DNA of 16,600 nucleotides from Bacteroidales bacterium UBA4347 (lineage in GTDB: Bacteria; Bacteroidota; Bacteroidia; Bacteroidales; P3), in NCBI GenBank assembly GCA_002394185.1, contig DGTB01000219.1:296-16895 (forward strand), read 5' to 3'. Shown piece by piece: positions 6,317 to 13,196 of this stretch. Numbering within the stretch: position 1 is the stretch's first letter; each line of letters begins with the position of its first letter. Both the position numbers and the translations under genes were made by a program. The notes under the pieces were generated by a model that saw only the letters and a program-made list of their open reading frames with translations, searched no databases and was not told the origin of the DNA.

Positions 6317-6344
6317 GTGTTAAGTGATTAGCGGTTAGTGTTTA
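6317..6344 (+). repeat. 7-bp-period repeat filling the spacer before the flavoprotein gene
   Basis: Four consecutive heptamers, GTGTTAA, GTGATTA, GCGGTTA, GTGTTTA, consensus about GTGNTTA. They are followed in phase by GTTGATG, which contains the start codon. The repeat starts 3 bases after the stress-protein stop codon. Confidence 0.6.
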
Positions 6345-6348
6345 GTTG

Positions 6349-7593
6349 ATGGAATACGATACGATAGTGGTTGGCGGCGGCGCGTCGGGGCTGATGGCCG
6401 CCGTGACGGCAGCAGGGCGCGGCAAGCGTGTGCTGCTGCTGGAGAAGATGGACCAAGCCGGGCGCAAGCTGCGCATCACCGGCAAAGGTCGCTGCAACCT
6501 CACCAATACCAGCCCCCTACGCGACACCCTGCCTCACATAGGCAGCGACGCCCGCTTTCTGCGCAACGCCTACGGCCGGTTCTTCAACCAGCAGTTGATG
6601 GACTTCTTCGAGCAGCGGGGCGTGGCGTTGACCGTGGAACGCGGCAACCGTGTGTTTCCCGCCAGCGGCAAGGCCCTCGACATCTTCCTGGCCCTGATGC
6701 ACGAGCTGGAACAGAATTCCAACGTCACCATCCGCAAGAACACCACTGTCAAGAGCATAGAGACCTTCGAAGGGCAAGCCACGGCGGTAGTCCTCGAGCG
6801 CGGCGAGCGCATCGCCTGCCGCCACATCATACTGGCCACCGGCGGCCTCTCCTACCCCACCACGGGCAGCACCGGCGCCGGATACCGCATGGCCCGCGAA
6901 CTGGGGCACACCGTCGTTGAGCCCGTACCCTCGCTGGTGGCGCTGAAATGCCAGGAGAAGATTCCGGAAGACCTCGTCGGCTTCCAGCTAAAGAACGTGC
7001 AGCTCTCGCTTTACGAGGGGTCGTCATGCGCCCCGATGTTCAAGTCGGGCGTCGGCGAGATGACCTTCGTGTCGGATGGCCTGGCAGGCCCCATCGTACT
7101 CAGCGCCAGCCGTATCGCCACACGTCCACTGCAATCCAATCAGCCCCTCACCGCCCGTCTCGACCTCAAACCCGGCCTCAGCCCCGAGCAGCTGGACCGC
7201 CGACTGCTTGCCGACCTCGATCAGAACGGCACGCGCATCTTCAACGACGCCCTCCGCCTGTGGCTCCCCGCCGAGTTGATTCCGCTGGCGTTGCCGCAGT
7301 TGCACATAGAATACTACAAACGCCTGCACCAGATTACCGGTGAGGAACGCCGCCGTTTGGGCCGCTGGCTGAAGGGGGTGGAGTTCACCCTCACAGGCAC
7401 CCACGACTGGAACGAGGCCATCGTCACCCAGGGAGGCGTGGCCCTCGGCGAGGTAAACCCCAAGACAATGGAAAGCCGACTGGTGAAAGGCCTGTATCTT
7501 GTAGGCGAACTCCTCGACCTCGACGCCGACACCGGCGGATACAACCTCCAGATAGCCTTCAGTACCGGCCACGCCGCCGGCGAAGCAATATAA
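6349..7593 (+). CDS. HI0933/YhiN-family FAD-dependent oxidoreductase
   Basis: 414 aa. Flavoprotein of the HI0933 family (relatives annotated YhiN, BaiN-like or 'aminoacetone oxidase family'); the physiological substrate is generally unknown. The N-terminal Rossmann fingerprint VVGGGASGLMAA (7-18) binds the ADP part of FAD, and the family stretch GRKLRITGKGRCNLTN follows. The second FAD segment ATGGLSYPTTGSTGAGYRMA lies near residues 165-184. The C-terminal signature TQGGVALGEVNPKTMESR and the final FAD contact DADTGGYNLQIAFSTG are both intact. ATG at 6349-6351 is chosen over the adjacent in-frame TTG at 6346. It is probably transcribed with the stress-protein gene upstream and the small secreted protein gene 6 bp downstream. 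No sign of damage. Confidence 0.9.
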   Translation: MEYDTIVVGGGASGLMAAVTAAGRGKRVLLLEKMDQAGRKLRITGKGRCNLTNTSPLRDTLPHIGSDARFLRNAYGRFFNQQLMDFFEQRGVALTVERGNRVFPASGKALDIFLALMHELEQNSNVTIRKNTTVKSIETFEGQATAVVLERGERIACRHIILATGGLSYPTTGSTGAGYRMARELGHTVVEPVPSLVALKCQEKIPEDLVGFQLKNVQLSLYEGSSCAPMFKSGVGEMTFVSDGLAGPIVLSASRIATRPLQSNQPLTARLDLKPGLSPEQLDRRLLADLDQNGTRIFNDALRLWLPAELIPLALPQLHIEYYKRLHQITGEERRRLGRWLKGVEFTLTGTHDWNEAIVTQGGVALGEVNPKTMESRLVKGLYLVGELLDLDADTGGYNLQIAFSTGHAAGEAI

Positions 7594-7599
7594 AACAAT

Positions 7600-7950
7600 A
7601 TGAAAATAAAGCGATTGACACTCATCCTTCTAGCTGCAATAGCGGTGCTGCTGCCGACCCAAAGTCGGGCGGCGAAAACTGCTACACGGCACACAATGGA
7701 GAGTATCAATCCCTTTAACAACAGGCCTCAATGGCAAGATATTGGCCTCTACGATGTGCTGGCCTTTATCGGAAACAGCACAGTGACCGCGCCGACCACT
7801 GTGCGCGAGGCGCACGAAAGTCCCGCCGGCACCACCAGCGGAGCCATTGCGACCCTCGAACGACATTACAAAACACTGCAGACCGACACTTATGGTGGCT
7901 ATCATACCGTCAGCGGGTATATCTACCTGATATGCTGTCTCAGACTCTGA
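7600..7950 (+). CDS. Small secreted protein of unknown function
   Basis: 116 aa, not recognised. Residues 1-24 are a typical signal peptide (KIKR, then LTLILLAAIAVLLP, with cleavage near SRA-A), so the product should leave the cytoplasm. The mature part has one notable segment, QWQDIGLYDVLAFIGNS (about 44-60), and a region rich in T, S and A. It ends abruptly in a cysteine-containing hydrophobic tail (YIYLICCLRL), which may mean that a longer ancestral frame was lost. The start is 6 bp after the flavoprotein stop, suggesting cotranscription. The real extent is uncertain, but the signal peptide and the tight spacing support a real gene. Confidence 0.6.
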   Translation: MKIKRLTLILLAAIAVLLPTQSRAAKTATRHTMESINPFNNRPQWQDIGLYDVLAFIGNSTVTAPTTVREAHESPAGTTSGAIATLERHYKTLQTDTYGGYHTVSGYIYLICCLRL

Positions 7951-7978
7951 TTTGATTCGGTTCACCCTTTTACTTTTG
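7951..7978 (+). promoter_or_regulatory. Candidate promoter for the membrane-protein and antiporter genes
   Basis: TACTTTTG (7971-7978) is a perfect TAnnTTTG -7 match. TTTG at 7951-7954 is upstream but only 16 bases away, shorter than usual. The leader to the ATG at 8093 would be about 105 nt. Confidence 0.45.
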
Positions 7979-8000
7979 GCAATACCTGATAAAAACGAAT

Positions 8001-8019
8001 AACCGTAAAGAATACGGTT
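8001..8019. other. Short perfect hairpin in the leader of the gene at 8093
   Basis: AACCGTA (8001-8007) pairs with TACGGTT (8013-8019) around loop AAGAA. No T-tract follows, so a terminator is unlikely. Lying between the candidate promoter and the gene, it could be a leader hairpin or an operator. Confidence 0.4.
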
Positions 8020-8092
8020 TCATTCATGTTGTCTTGTCATCGTATATGCCGATAGTTCCCTTTTCACATCAGAACCTATCAAATCAAAAAAA

Positions 8093-8581
8093 ATGGAATA
8101 TATAAGAAAATCAATATATAAACAGCCAGAAATACGTCATGTCCTGGTACCGTTGTGGTCGGCATGGGTGCTGGTTGGTATTGGAGCAGTCTGCGGTGTT
8201 GTGGTATTGAAAGCCACAACGATGTCTGACATCGCATCATCGATGTTGACAGGAGGGGTGATAGTGGGAGCCTGCTCACTGGTCACAGTATTATGCTACT
8301 GGCTTTTCGGCGACAGCCATCGGCCATATAACCGAGAAATCAAAAGCATACTGGAACCCACTTACGCCTACTACCCACTCAGCGTGGAAACGGCCTTGGT
8401 GAACGCATTGGAATCAGGCGACGAAAAGGCGCTGGCCAACATCAAGCGCCAGCCCAAACCCGAACTGGCTCTGGTGCGCTACAGCGACAAAGCCGAGCGC
8501 ATCTACTACTCGCAACTTACCCGCGTCGAGGGGAACAAATACATTCCTCTCACAGAAATCATCATCAACAAAACAAAATAA
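8093..8581 (+). CDS. Small two-helix membrane protein, unknown function
   Basis: 162 aa, not recognised. A short basic N-terminus (MEYIRKSIYKQPEIRH) precedes two likely transmembrane helices (about residues 17-40 and 50-72). A polar domain of about 90 residues follows, probably cytoplasmic. That domain (ETALVNALESGDEKALANIK, later ERIYYSQLTRVEGNKYIPLTEII) lines up by eye with the C-terminal domain of the next gene, which has the same two-helix plan. The two are probably diverged duplicates. The stop is 12 bp before the next start, so they form an operon, with the antiporter remnant behind them. A role with that transporter is only a guess from position. Confidence 0.75.
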   Translation: MEYIRKSIYKQPEIRHVLVPLWSAWVLVGIGAVCGVVVLKATTMSDIASSMLTGGVIVGACSLVTVLCYWLFGDSHRPYNREIKSILEPTYAYYPLSVETALVNALESGDEKALANIKRQPKPELALVRYSDKAERIYYSQLTRVEGNKYIPLTEIIINKTK

Positions 8582-8593
8582 CAAGAAACAATT

Positions 8594-9115
8594 ATGAATA
8601 CCATAGAACAATACATCGAGACCGAGATGGTCGACAAAATGAAACGTAAATCCAATTCTCCCATTCCCAACATATTGGTGCTTGCCTGCGGCATAGCCCT
8701 GCTGGTGCTGATACACAATGTGTCGATGAGCGACAGCCTGACAGCCACATGCCTCACCTTAGGCATATTGGGAACAGCCGTAGGCATTGTGCTGTTGGCA
8801 ATGAGTCTAAGCGGCACACTGACACACTACGTCTACCTGCCTACTGGCAGCCGTATGAAAAAACGCAAACTCTATCTTGGTCTTGACGACTATCACCTGG
8901 CAGTCGAGGCCATCGGATCGGCCAACTACAAAAGCATGTCCACCCTGCAATCCACGAACAGCTCTAACGGTGCCTTACAACTGCTGTACAGCCGCGACGG
9001 AGCGATAGTTCTCATGCAGGCAGGGCGCTATGACACCGGCCACTTCGAGCCCGAGACCCCTGTGGCTTGCCTCACCGGTGCAGAAACCGCAACAATACAA
9101 CACTTATGCAAATAG
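8594..9115 (+). CDS. Small two-helix membrane protein, paralogue of its neighbour
   Basis: 173 aa, not recognised. A charged N-terminus (MNTIEQYIETEMVDKMKRK) is followed by two likely transmembrane helices (about 25-43 and 49-72). A soluble domain follows (YHLAVEAIGSANYKSMSTL, then ALQLLYSRDGAIVLMQAGRY). Order and pattern match the preceding gene: a helix with an A/S-rich 'AL.S' turn, then two strands ending in an 'R-aromatic-aromatic' or 'LYSRDGA' type segment. Overall identity is low. The stop codon lies inside the start of the antiporter remnant (10-bp overlap with ATG 9106), the arrangement of translationally coupled genes. The frame itself is intact although the transporter behind it is broken. 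Confidence 0.75.
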   Translation: MNTIEQYIETEMVDKMKRKSNSPIPNILVLACGIALLVLIHNVSMSDSLTATCLTLGILGTAVGIVLLAMSLSGTLTHYVYLPTGSRMKKRKLYLGLDDYHLAVEAIGSANYKSMSTLQSTNSSNGALQLLYSRDGAIVLMQAGRYDTGHFEPETPVACLTGAETATIQHLCK

Positions 9116-10414
9116 AACTCTTTCTCCGATTCTATCTACCCTTTTCTTTGCCAGTATACTGGCAGGCAAGGCGGGCAACCGTTTCGGTGTGCCTGCCTTG
9201 CTCCTTTTCCTTGGGGTAGGTATGCTCTTCGGCGACGATGGGCTCGGCCTGCATTTCGACAACATCGGAATAGCCCAAATTATCGGTACTGTATCGCTCA
9301 GTGCCATTCTTTTCTCAGGCGGACTCGACACACGTTTCGACGACATCAAGCCTGTGCTGGGGCCTGGCATAATGCTGGCCACCGTGGGGGTGCTCCTTAC
9401 GGCGCTGTCAACGGGATTCATCCTCTATGGAATCCTCGACAGGCACCTGGGCGTCAGCCTGATGGGATGCCTATTGCTGGCAGCCACCATGAGCAGCACC
9501 GACTCAGCCTCGGTGTTCTCCATCCTCAGGGGCAAAGGACTTAACCTGAAGCACAACCTGCGTCCCACCCTGGAGTTGGAGAGCGGTGCCAACGACCCAA
9601 TGGCCTATGTGCTGGTGCTGACATTCATTAGCCTCGTCCAGCAAGGAGGCTCGCCACAATGGGGAAGCGCCCTTGTCATGCTCGTAGTACAACTGGCTGT
9701 GGGCGCCATGGCCGGATGGCTGTTCGGCAAGGGCATCGTATGGGTGGTGAACAAAATCAATATCGACAACGTGGCCCTCTACCCCATCCTGGTACTTTCC
9801 GGTTCATTTTTTGTCTTTGCCGCGACCTTCTACATGAAGGGCAATAGTTATCTGGCCGTTTACATCGCCGGCCTGGTAGTGGGCAACAGCCACCTTGTCC
9901 ACAAACGCTCCACACGCAACTTCTTCGATGGTGTCACCTGGTTGGCACAACTGTGTCCATGTTTCTCACGCTGGGCTTGCTCGTGAACCCCAGTGAACTG
10001 AAGTCTGTGCTTATCCCGGGTCTGATTATCAGCTTTGTGATGATATTCATTTCACGCCCGTTGAGTGTTTTCGTTTCGATGGCGCCGTTCAGGGAATACA
10101 CTTTCAAGGACCGTCTGTTTGTCTCGTGGGTTGGCCTTCGAGGAGCGGTACACGAGGCGTCATTTACGCATGGCAACCGGCTGATGGACATGCAGATGCC
10201 TGAGCAGACACTCGTCATTATGGTCAGGCGCGGGGATAATTATTTCGTACCTACAGGCAGCACCATCCTTCATGTCGGAGACCACCTGATGATTCTCACC
10301 GACAACCAACAGGCTCTATCGGAGACGCTTCGTCGTTTGGGGATTTCAGACAATCCTCCGGAGAAACCCCGCCGCGACTGGCGCAACATCTTTTTCGACG
10401 ATAGCGAGACGTAG
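9106..10414 (+). pseudogene. Decayed potassium/proton antiporter (CvrA/NhaP2-like, CPA1)
   Basis: Clear remnant of a CPA1 antiporter with a C-terminal regulatory domain. It shows RFGVPALLLFLGVGMLFG, ILFSGGLDTRFDD, the ion-site stretch [16 protein letters not shown], and a TrkA-C-like end ([27 protein letters not shown]). Three lesions are seen. First, ATG 9106 reads MQIELFL and then leaves the frame that encodes the first helix; one missing base near 9128 would restore it. Second, at 9951-9956 an extra dinucleotide (CTGTGTCC where CTGTCC would stay in frame) shifts the reading and leads to a stop at about 9984. Third, after LRGAV (near 10150) the sequence jumps straight to [14 protein letters not shown]. 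Relatives have roughly 90 residues there, including the last helices. The protein is very unlikely to transport. Sequencing error could explain a frameshift but not the deletion. Confidence 0.85.
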
Positions 10415-10420
10415 TCCCGT

Positions 10421-12334
10421 TCACTCCTCCGCGGCGATGACCGCTTCCTCCCATTCGCTCATCTTTTGTTCCAGCTGGTCTTTGAGCGACTGGTAAGCTT
10501 TGTAGAAGTCTGCCGACTGGGCCTCGCCGGTGGCGAGAATGGCATCCTTGGCAGCAATCTCAGCCTCGATGGCTTCTATCTCCTGTTCTTTTTGTTTGAC
10601 AGCATTTTGCAGTTTGCGACGCTCGCGTTCGCGCTCCTTGCTCTGTTCGTAGGCGGCCTTGCCTGCAGTGGGGGCTTTCTGCGTACTCTGAGCATTCTGA
10701 ATCGCCTGTGTAGCCTGAGCATTCTGAGTGCTCTGAGCCTCGAGGAACTCCATGATATCGCCCTTGAACTCATGCACCGCGCCATCGCGAAACTCGTAGA
10801 GCTCGTCGGTGAGGCCACTGAGGAAGTCACGGTCGTGGCTGACCACAATAAGGGTACCGGTATACTGCAGGAGGGCATTCTTGAGGATGTCCTTCGAGTT
10901 CATGTCGAGGTGGTTGGTAGGCTCGTCGAGAACCAGCAGATTACTCGGCGTAAGCAGCAGCTTGGCCAACGCCAAACGCGCTTTCTCTCCGCCGCTGAGC
11001 ACCTTCACCTTCTTGTCGATGTCGTCGTCGCTGAAGAGGAAGCTGCCGAGGATGTTGCGTATCTTGGGACGGATGTCGCCCTGTGCGATATCGTCGATGG
11101 TCTCGAAGACGGTGCGGTCGAGGTTGAGCATGGCCGCCTGGTTCTGGGCATAGTAACCCAAGGCAACGCCGGCACCGAGACGGAAGGTACCGGTGTAGTC
11201 ATTGATGTCGCCCACAATGATTTTGGCCATGGTGGACTTGCCCTCGCCGTTGCGACCCACAAAGGCCACCTTGCGGCCGGAGGTCAGCGTGAAATCGACT
11301 CCGTCGAACACCTGGTTGTCGCCATAGGCCTTGCCCAGGTGCTGAGCCTCGATGACAATCTTGCCACTGTGAGGCGCCGGCGGAAACTGGAAGTGGATAC
11401 TCTCCGTGCTCACCTCGTCAACCTTGATGGTTTCCATGCGTTCCAGCATCTTGATGCGGCTCTGCACCTGCTTCGACTTGGTAGCCTTATAGCGGAAACG
11501 CTCGATGAAAGCCTCGATCTGCGCCACCTGGCGCTGCTGGTTGGTGAGCTGGGCCATCTGGCTGGCACGGCGCTCCTGCATCTGAACCACATACTCCGAG
11601 TAGGGGCACTTATAGTCGTAGATGCGTCCGGCAGTAATCTCGATGGTGCGCTTGGTGATATTGTCGAGGAATGTACGGTCGTGGCTGACGAGCACCACGG
11701 CACCGCTGTAGCTGCCGAGGTAGTTCTCCAGCCACTGGATGGATACAATGTCGAGGTGGTTGGTAGGCTCGTCGAGGAGCAGGAAGTCGGGATGGCGCAG
11801 CAGCAACTTGGCCAGTTCCACACGCATCTGCCATCCGCCGCTGAACACCGCCACGGGACGGTCGAAGTCCGAGTGCTTGAATCCCAGACCCAGCAGCACC
11901 TTCTCCGCCTGTTCCTGTCGGCGGCCGCCGCCCAGCATGGCCAGATGCTCGGTCACCTCGTTGTGGCGCTCCAGCAAGCGGGTATATTCCGGGCTGTCGT
12001 AGTCCATGCGCTCGGCAATCTCAGCCGTCAGACGCTCCTGCTCTTTCTCAAGATTGTCCAGCTGGTCGAAAGCCGTAAGGGCCTCCTCCAGCACGGTGCC
12101 GATGCTGTCGGGCACCATTTCCTGCGGCAGATAGCCCACGGTCTGGCCTGTAGCCATGACGATGGTGCCGCTTTCGGGCTCCTGCCATCCGCAGAGTATC
12201 TTGAGCAAAGTGGACTTGCCGGCACCGTTCATACCGACGAGGCCTATGCGGTCGTGATCGCCGATGTTGAAGGTGACGTGGTCGAAGAGATTGGTGCCAG
12301 TGAACTGCACCGAGAGGTTGTTGACGCTTATCAT
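10421..12334 (-). CDS. ABC-F family ATPase (translation factor type)
   Basis: 637 aa, cytoplasmic, no membrane segments. ABC-F proteins bind the ribosomal E site and act on stalled or antibiotic-bound ribosomes. Domain 1: Walker A GMNGAGKST (34-42), signature FSGGWQMR, Walker B with DEPTNHLD from residue 188. An arginine/lysine-rich linker (about 255-310, RFRYKATKSKQVQSRIK) matches the P-site tRNA interaction region. Domain 2: Walker A GRNGEGKST (about 357-365), signature LSGGEKARLALAKLLL, DEPTNHLD from residue 470. A low-complexity S/T/Q/A/N linker (about 530-550), with a 13-nt sequence repeated 27 bp apart in the DNA, leads to a C-terminal coiled coil, as in Uup/YdiF-like members. Likely housekeeping; an antibiotic-protection role cannot be excluded. 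The start ATG lies three bases after the T-tract of an intrinsic terminator, and no promoter is visible. It converges on the antiporter remnant with a 6-bp gap. Confidence 0.92.
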   Translation of the reverse strand: MISVNNLSVQFTGTNLFDHVTFNIGDHDRIGLVGMNGAGKSTLLKILCGWQEPESGTIVMATGQTVGYLPQEMVPDSIGTVLEEALTAFDQLDNLEKEQERLTAEIAERMDYDSPEYTRLLERHNEVTEHLAMLGGGRRQEQAEKVLLGLGFKHSDFDRPVAVFSGGWQMRVELAKLLLRHPDFLLLDEPTNHLDIVSIQWLENYLGSYSGAVVLVSHDRTFLDNITKRTIEITAGRIYDYKCPYSEYVVQMQERRASQMAQLTNQQRQVAQIEAFIERFRYKATKSKQVQSRIKMLERMETIKVDEVSTESIHFQFPPAPHSGKIVIEAQHLGKAYGDNQVFDGVDFTLTSGRKVAFVGRNGEGKSTMAKIIVGDINDYTGTFRLGAGVALGYYAQNQAAMLNLDRTVFETIDDIAQGDIRPKIRNILGSFLFSDDDIDKKVKVLSGGEKARLALAKLLLTPSNLLVLDEPTNHLDMNSKDILKNALLQYTGTLIVVSHDRDFLSGLTDELYEFRDGAVHEFKGDIMEFLEAQSTQNAQATQAIQNAQSTQKAPTAGKAAYEQSKERERERRKLQNAVKQKEQEIEAIEAEIAAKDAILATGEAQSADFYKAYQSLKDQLEQKMSEWEEAVIAAEE

Positions 12335-12337
12335 AAG

Positions 12338-12372
12338 AAAAAAAGGAGCAGCAACTTTGACACTGCTGCTCC
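12338..12372 (-). terminator. Intrinsic terminator between tonB and the ABC-F gene
   Basis: On the minus strand GGAGCAGCA (12364-12372) pairs perfectly with TGCTGCTCC (12345-12353) around a 10-nt loop, followed by seven T residues (12338-12344). It lies 24 bp after the TonB stop and ends 3 bp before the ABC-F start codon. It can end the TonB transcript; if the ABC-F gene is read from the same promoter, the hairpin would act as an attenuator. Confidence 0.85.
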
Positions 12373-12396
12373 CGGTTTATTGAAGTGGATGCTTTT

Positions 12397-13083
12397 TTAC
12401 TTGAGGTTGAAGTTGACGGGCAGGTTGAACTGCACACGGACAGCTTTGCCACGCTGCTTGCCAGGATTCCACTTAGGCATGGCCTTGACGACGCGGATAG
12501 CTTCGGCACCGCAGCCGCCGCCGATGTCACGGAGAATCTTGGGATTGGCGATAGAACCGTCTTTCTCCACCACGAAGGTCACATACACCTTGCCGGTGAT
12601 GCCGTTTTCACGGGCCAGCTGCGGATACTTGATGTTCTGCGAAAGATACTTGTACAGAGCGTCCATGCCACCAGGAAACTCGGGCTCGTTCTCCACAACC
12701 GTGAAGATCTGCTCCTCGACCACTTCCTCTTCCTCTTCAAACTGGACGGGGGTAATGGCGATGTTCTTGGTTTCATCGTTCACCTCAGCGTTGACAACGA
12801 GCTCGTTCTTGATTTCCTGTTCGTCATCAACGACGTTGATCAGAGTGGTAACCTCGGGCACCTCTGGTGGCGGAGGGGGTGGCGGTTCTTGGACGTCGGT
12901 CTGGATGATCACTTCTTCCGGCTCTTCGATCACCTCGCGCTGGAAAGCCGACTCTTCTTCAGCGTCGTAGCTCTTCACCTCGAAGGCGACCAGTGTGGCT
13001 GCAAGAATCACCACCAAACCTATCTCCAGATAGAGACCTCTGCGTTTTTCGAGGTCGGCTTTGGGATTTTTCTTGAGTTCCAT
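12397..13083 (-). CDS. TonB-family energy transducer
   Basis: 228 aa. Couples the inner-membrane proton motive force to TonB-dependent outer-membrane receptors and spans the periplasm. A basic cytoplasmic start (MELKKNPKADLEKRR) precedes one transmembrane helix (about 17-35). An acidic/proline-rich periplasmic rod follows, with seven prolines at 67-73 and a five-glutamate run at 116-120. The C-terminal TonB domain (about 148-228) is typical: IKYPQLARENGITGKVYVTFVV, GGGCGAEAIRVVKAMPKWNPG and the final VQFNLPVNFNLK. This layout is the one usual in Bacteroidota. No exbB or exbD is in the window. It has its own candidate promoter upstream and a strong terminator downstream, so it may be a single-gene transcript. 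Confidence 0.93.
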   Translation of the reverse strand: MELKKNPKADLEKRRGLYLEIGLVVILAATLVAFEVKSYDAEEESAFQREVIEEPEEVIIQTDVQEPPPPPPPEVPEVTTLINVVDDEQEIKNELVVNAEVNDETKNIAITPVQFEEEEEVVEEQIFTVVENEPEFPGGMDALYKYLSQNIKYPQLARENGITGKVYVTFVVEKDGSIANPKILRDIGGGCGAEAIRVVKAMPKWNPGKQRGKAVRVQFNLPVNFNLK

Positions 13084-13145
13084 ATTATTGTTTTTTAATC
13101 GTTTATTTTCGTTTCGGGGCTTTTTCTGCCCTTCGTTTCACACCG

Positions 13146-13175
13146 CTAAAATACGAAAAAAATTTAAATTACAAA
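13146..13175 (-). promoter_or_regulatory. Candidate promoter for the TonB gene
   Basis: On the minus strand TATTTTAG (13146-13153) matches TAnnTTTG at seven of eight positions, with TTTG (13172-13175) 18 bases upstream. The leader to the ATG would be about 55 nt. The whole spacer to the helicase gene (13084-13196) is AT-rich. Confidence 0.5.
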
Positions 13176-13196
13176 CATTTTTTTGTTAAAAAAGTT

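Noticed and set aside
6346..6348. TTG start for the flavoprotein gene
   Set aside because: An ATG follows directly at 6349 and gives the usual N-terminus; TTG is possible but less likely.
9106..10414. Programmed ribosomal frameshifting in the antiporter gene
   Set aside because: No slippery heptamer is seen at the shift site, a second shift would be needed near the start, and an internal deletion also removes conserved helices.
7600..10414. Defence or toxin-antitoxin island
   Set aside because: No nuclease, reverse transcriptase, toxin or transposase motif is present; the genes are membrane proteins, a transporter remnant and a secreted protein.
10466..12970. Open frame of 834 codons on the plus strand, antisense to the ABC-F and tonB genes
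   Set aside because: It spans two well-recognised genes and the terminator between them, has the low-complexity H/V/D/L composition of antisense frames in GC-rich genes, and shows no family motif.
13084..13196. Terminator for the helicase-nuclease gene in the AT-rich spacer
   Set aside because: The only inverted repeat (GTTTAAAA against TTTTTAAC) is all A/T with a mismatch and too weak to support a call.
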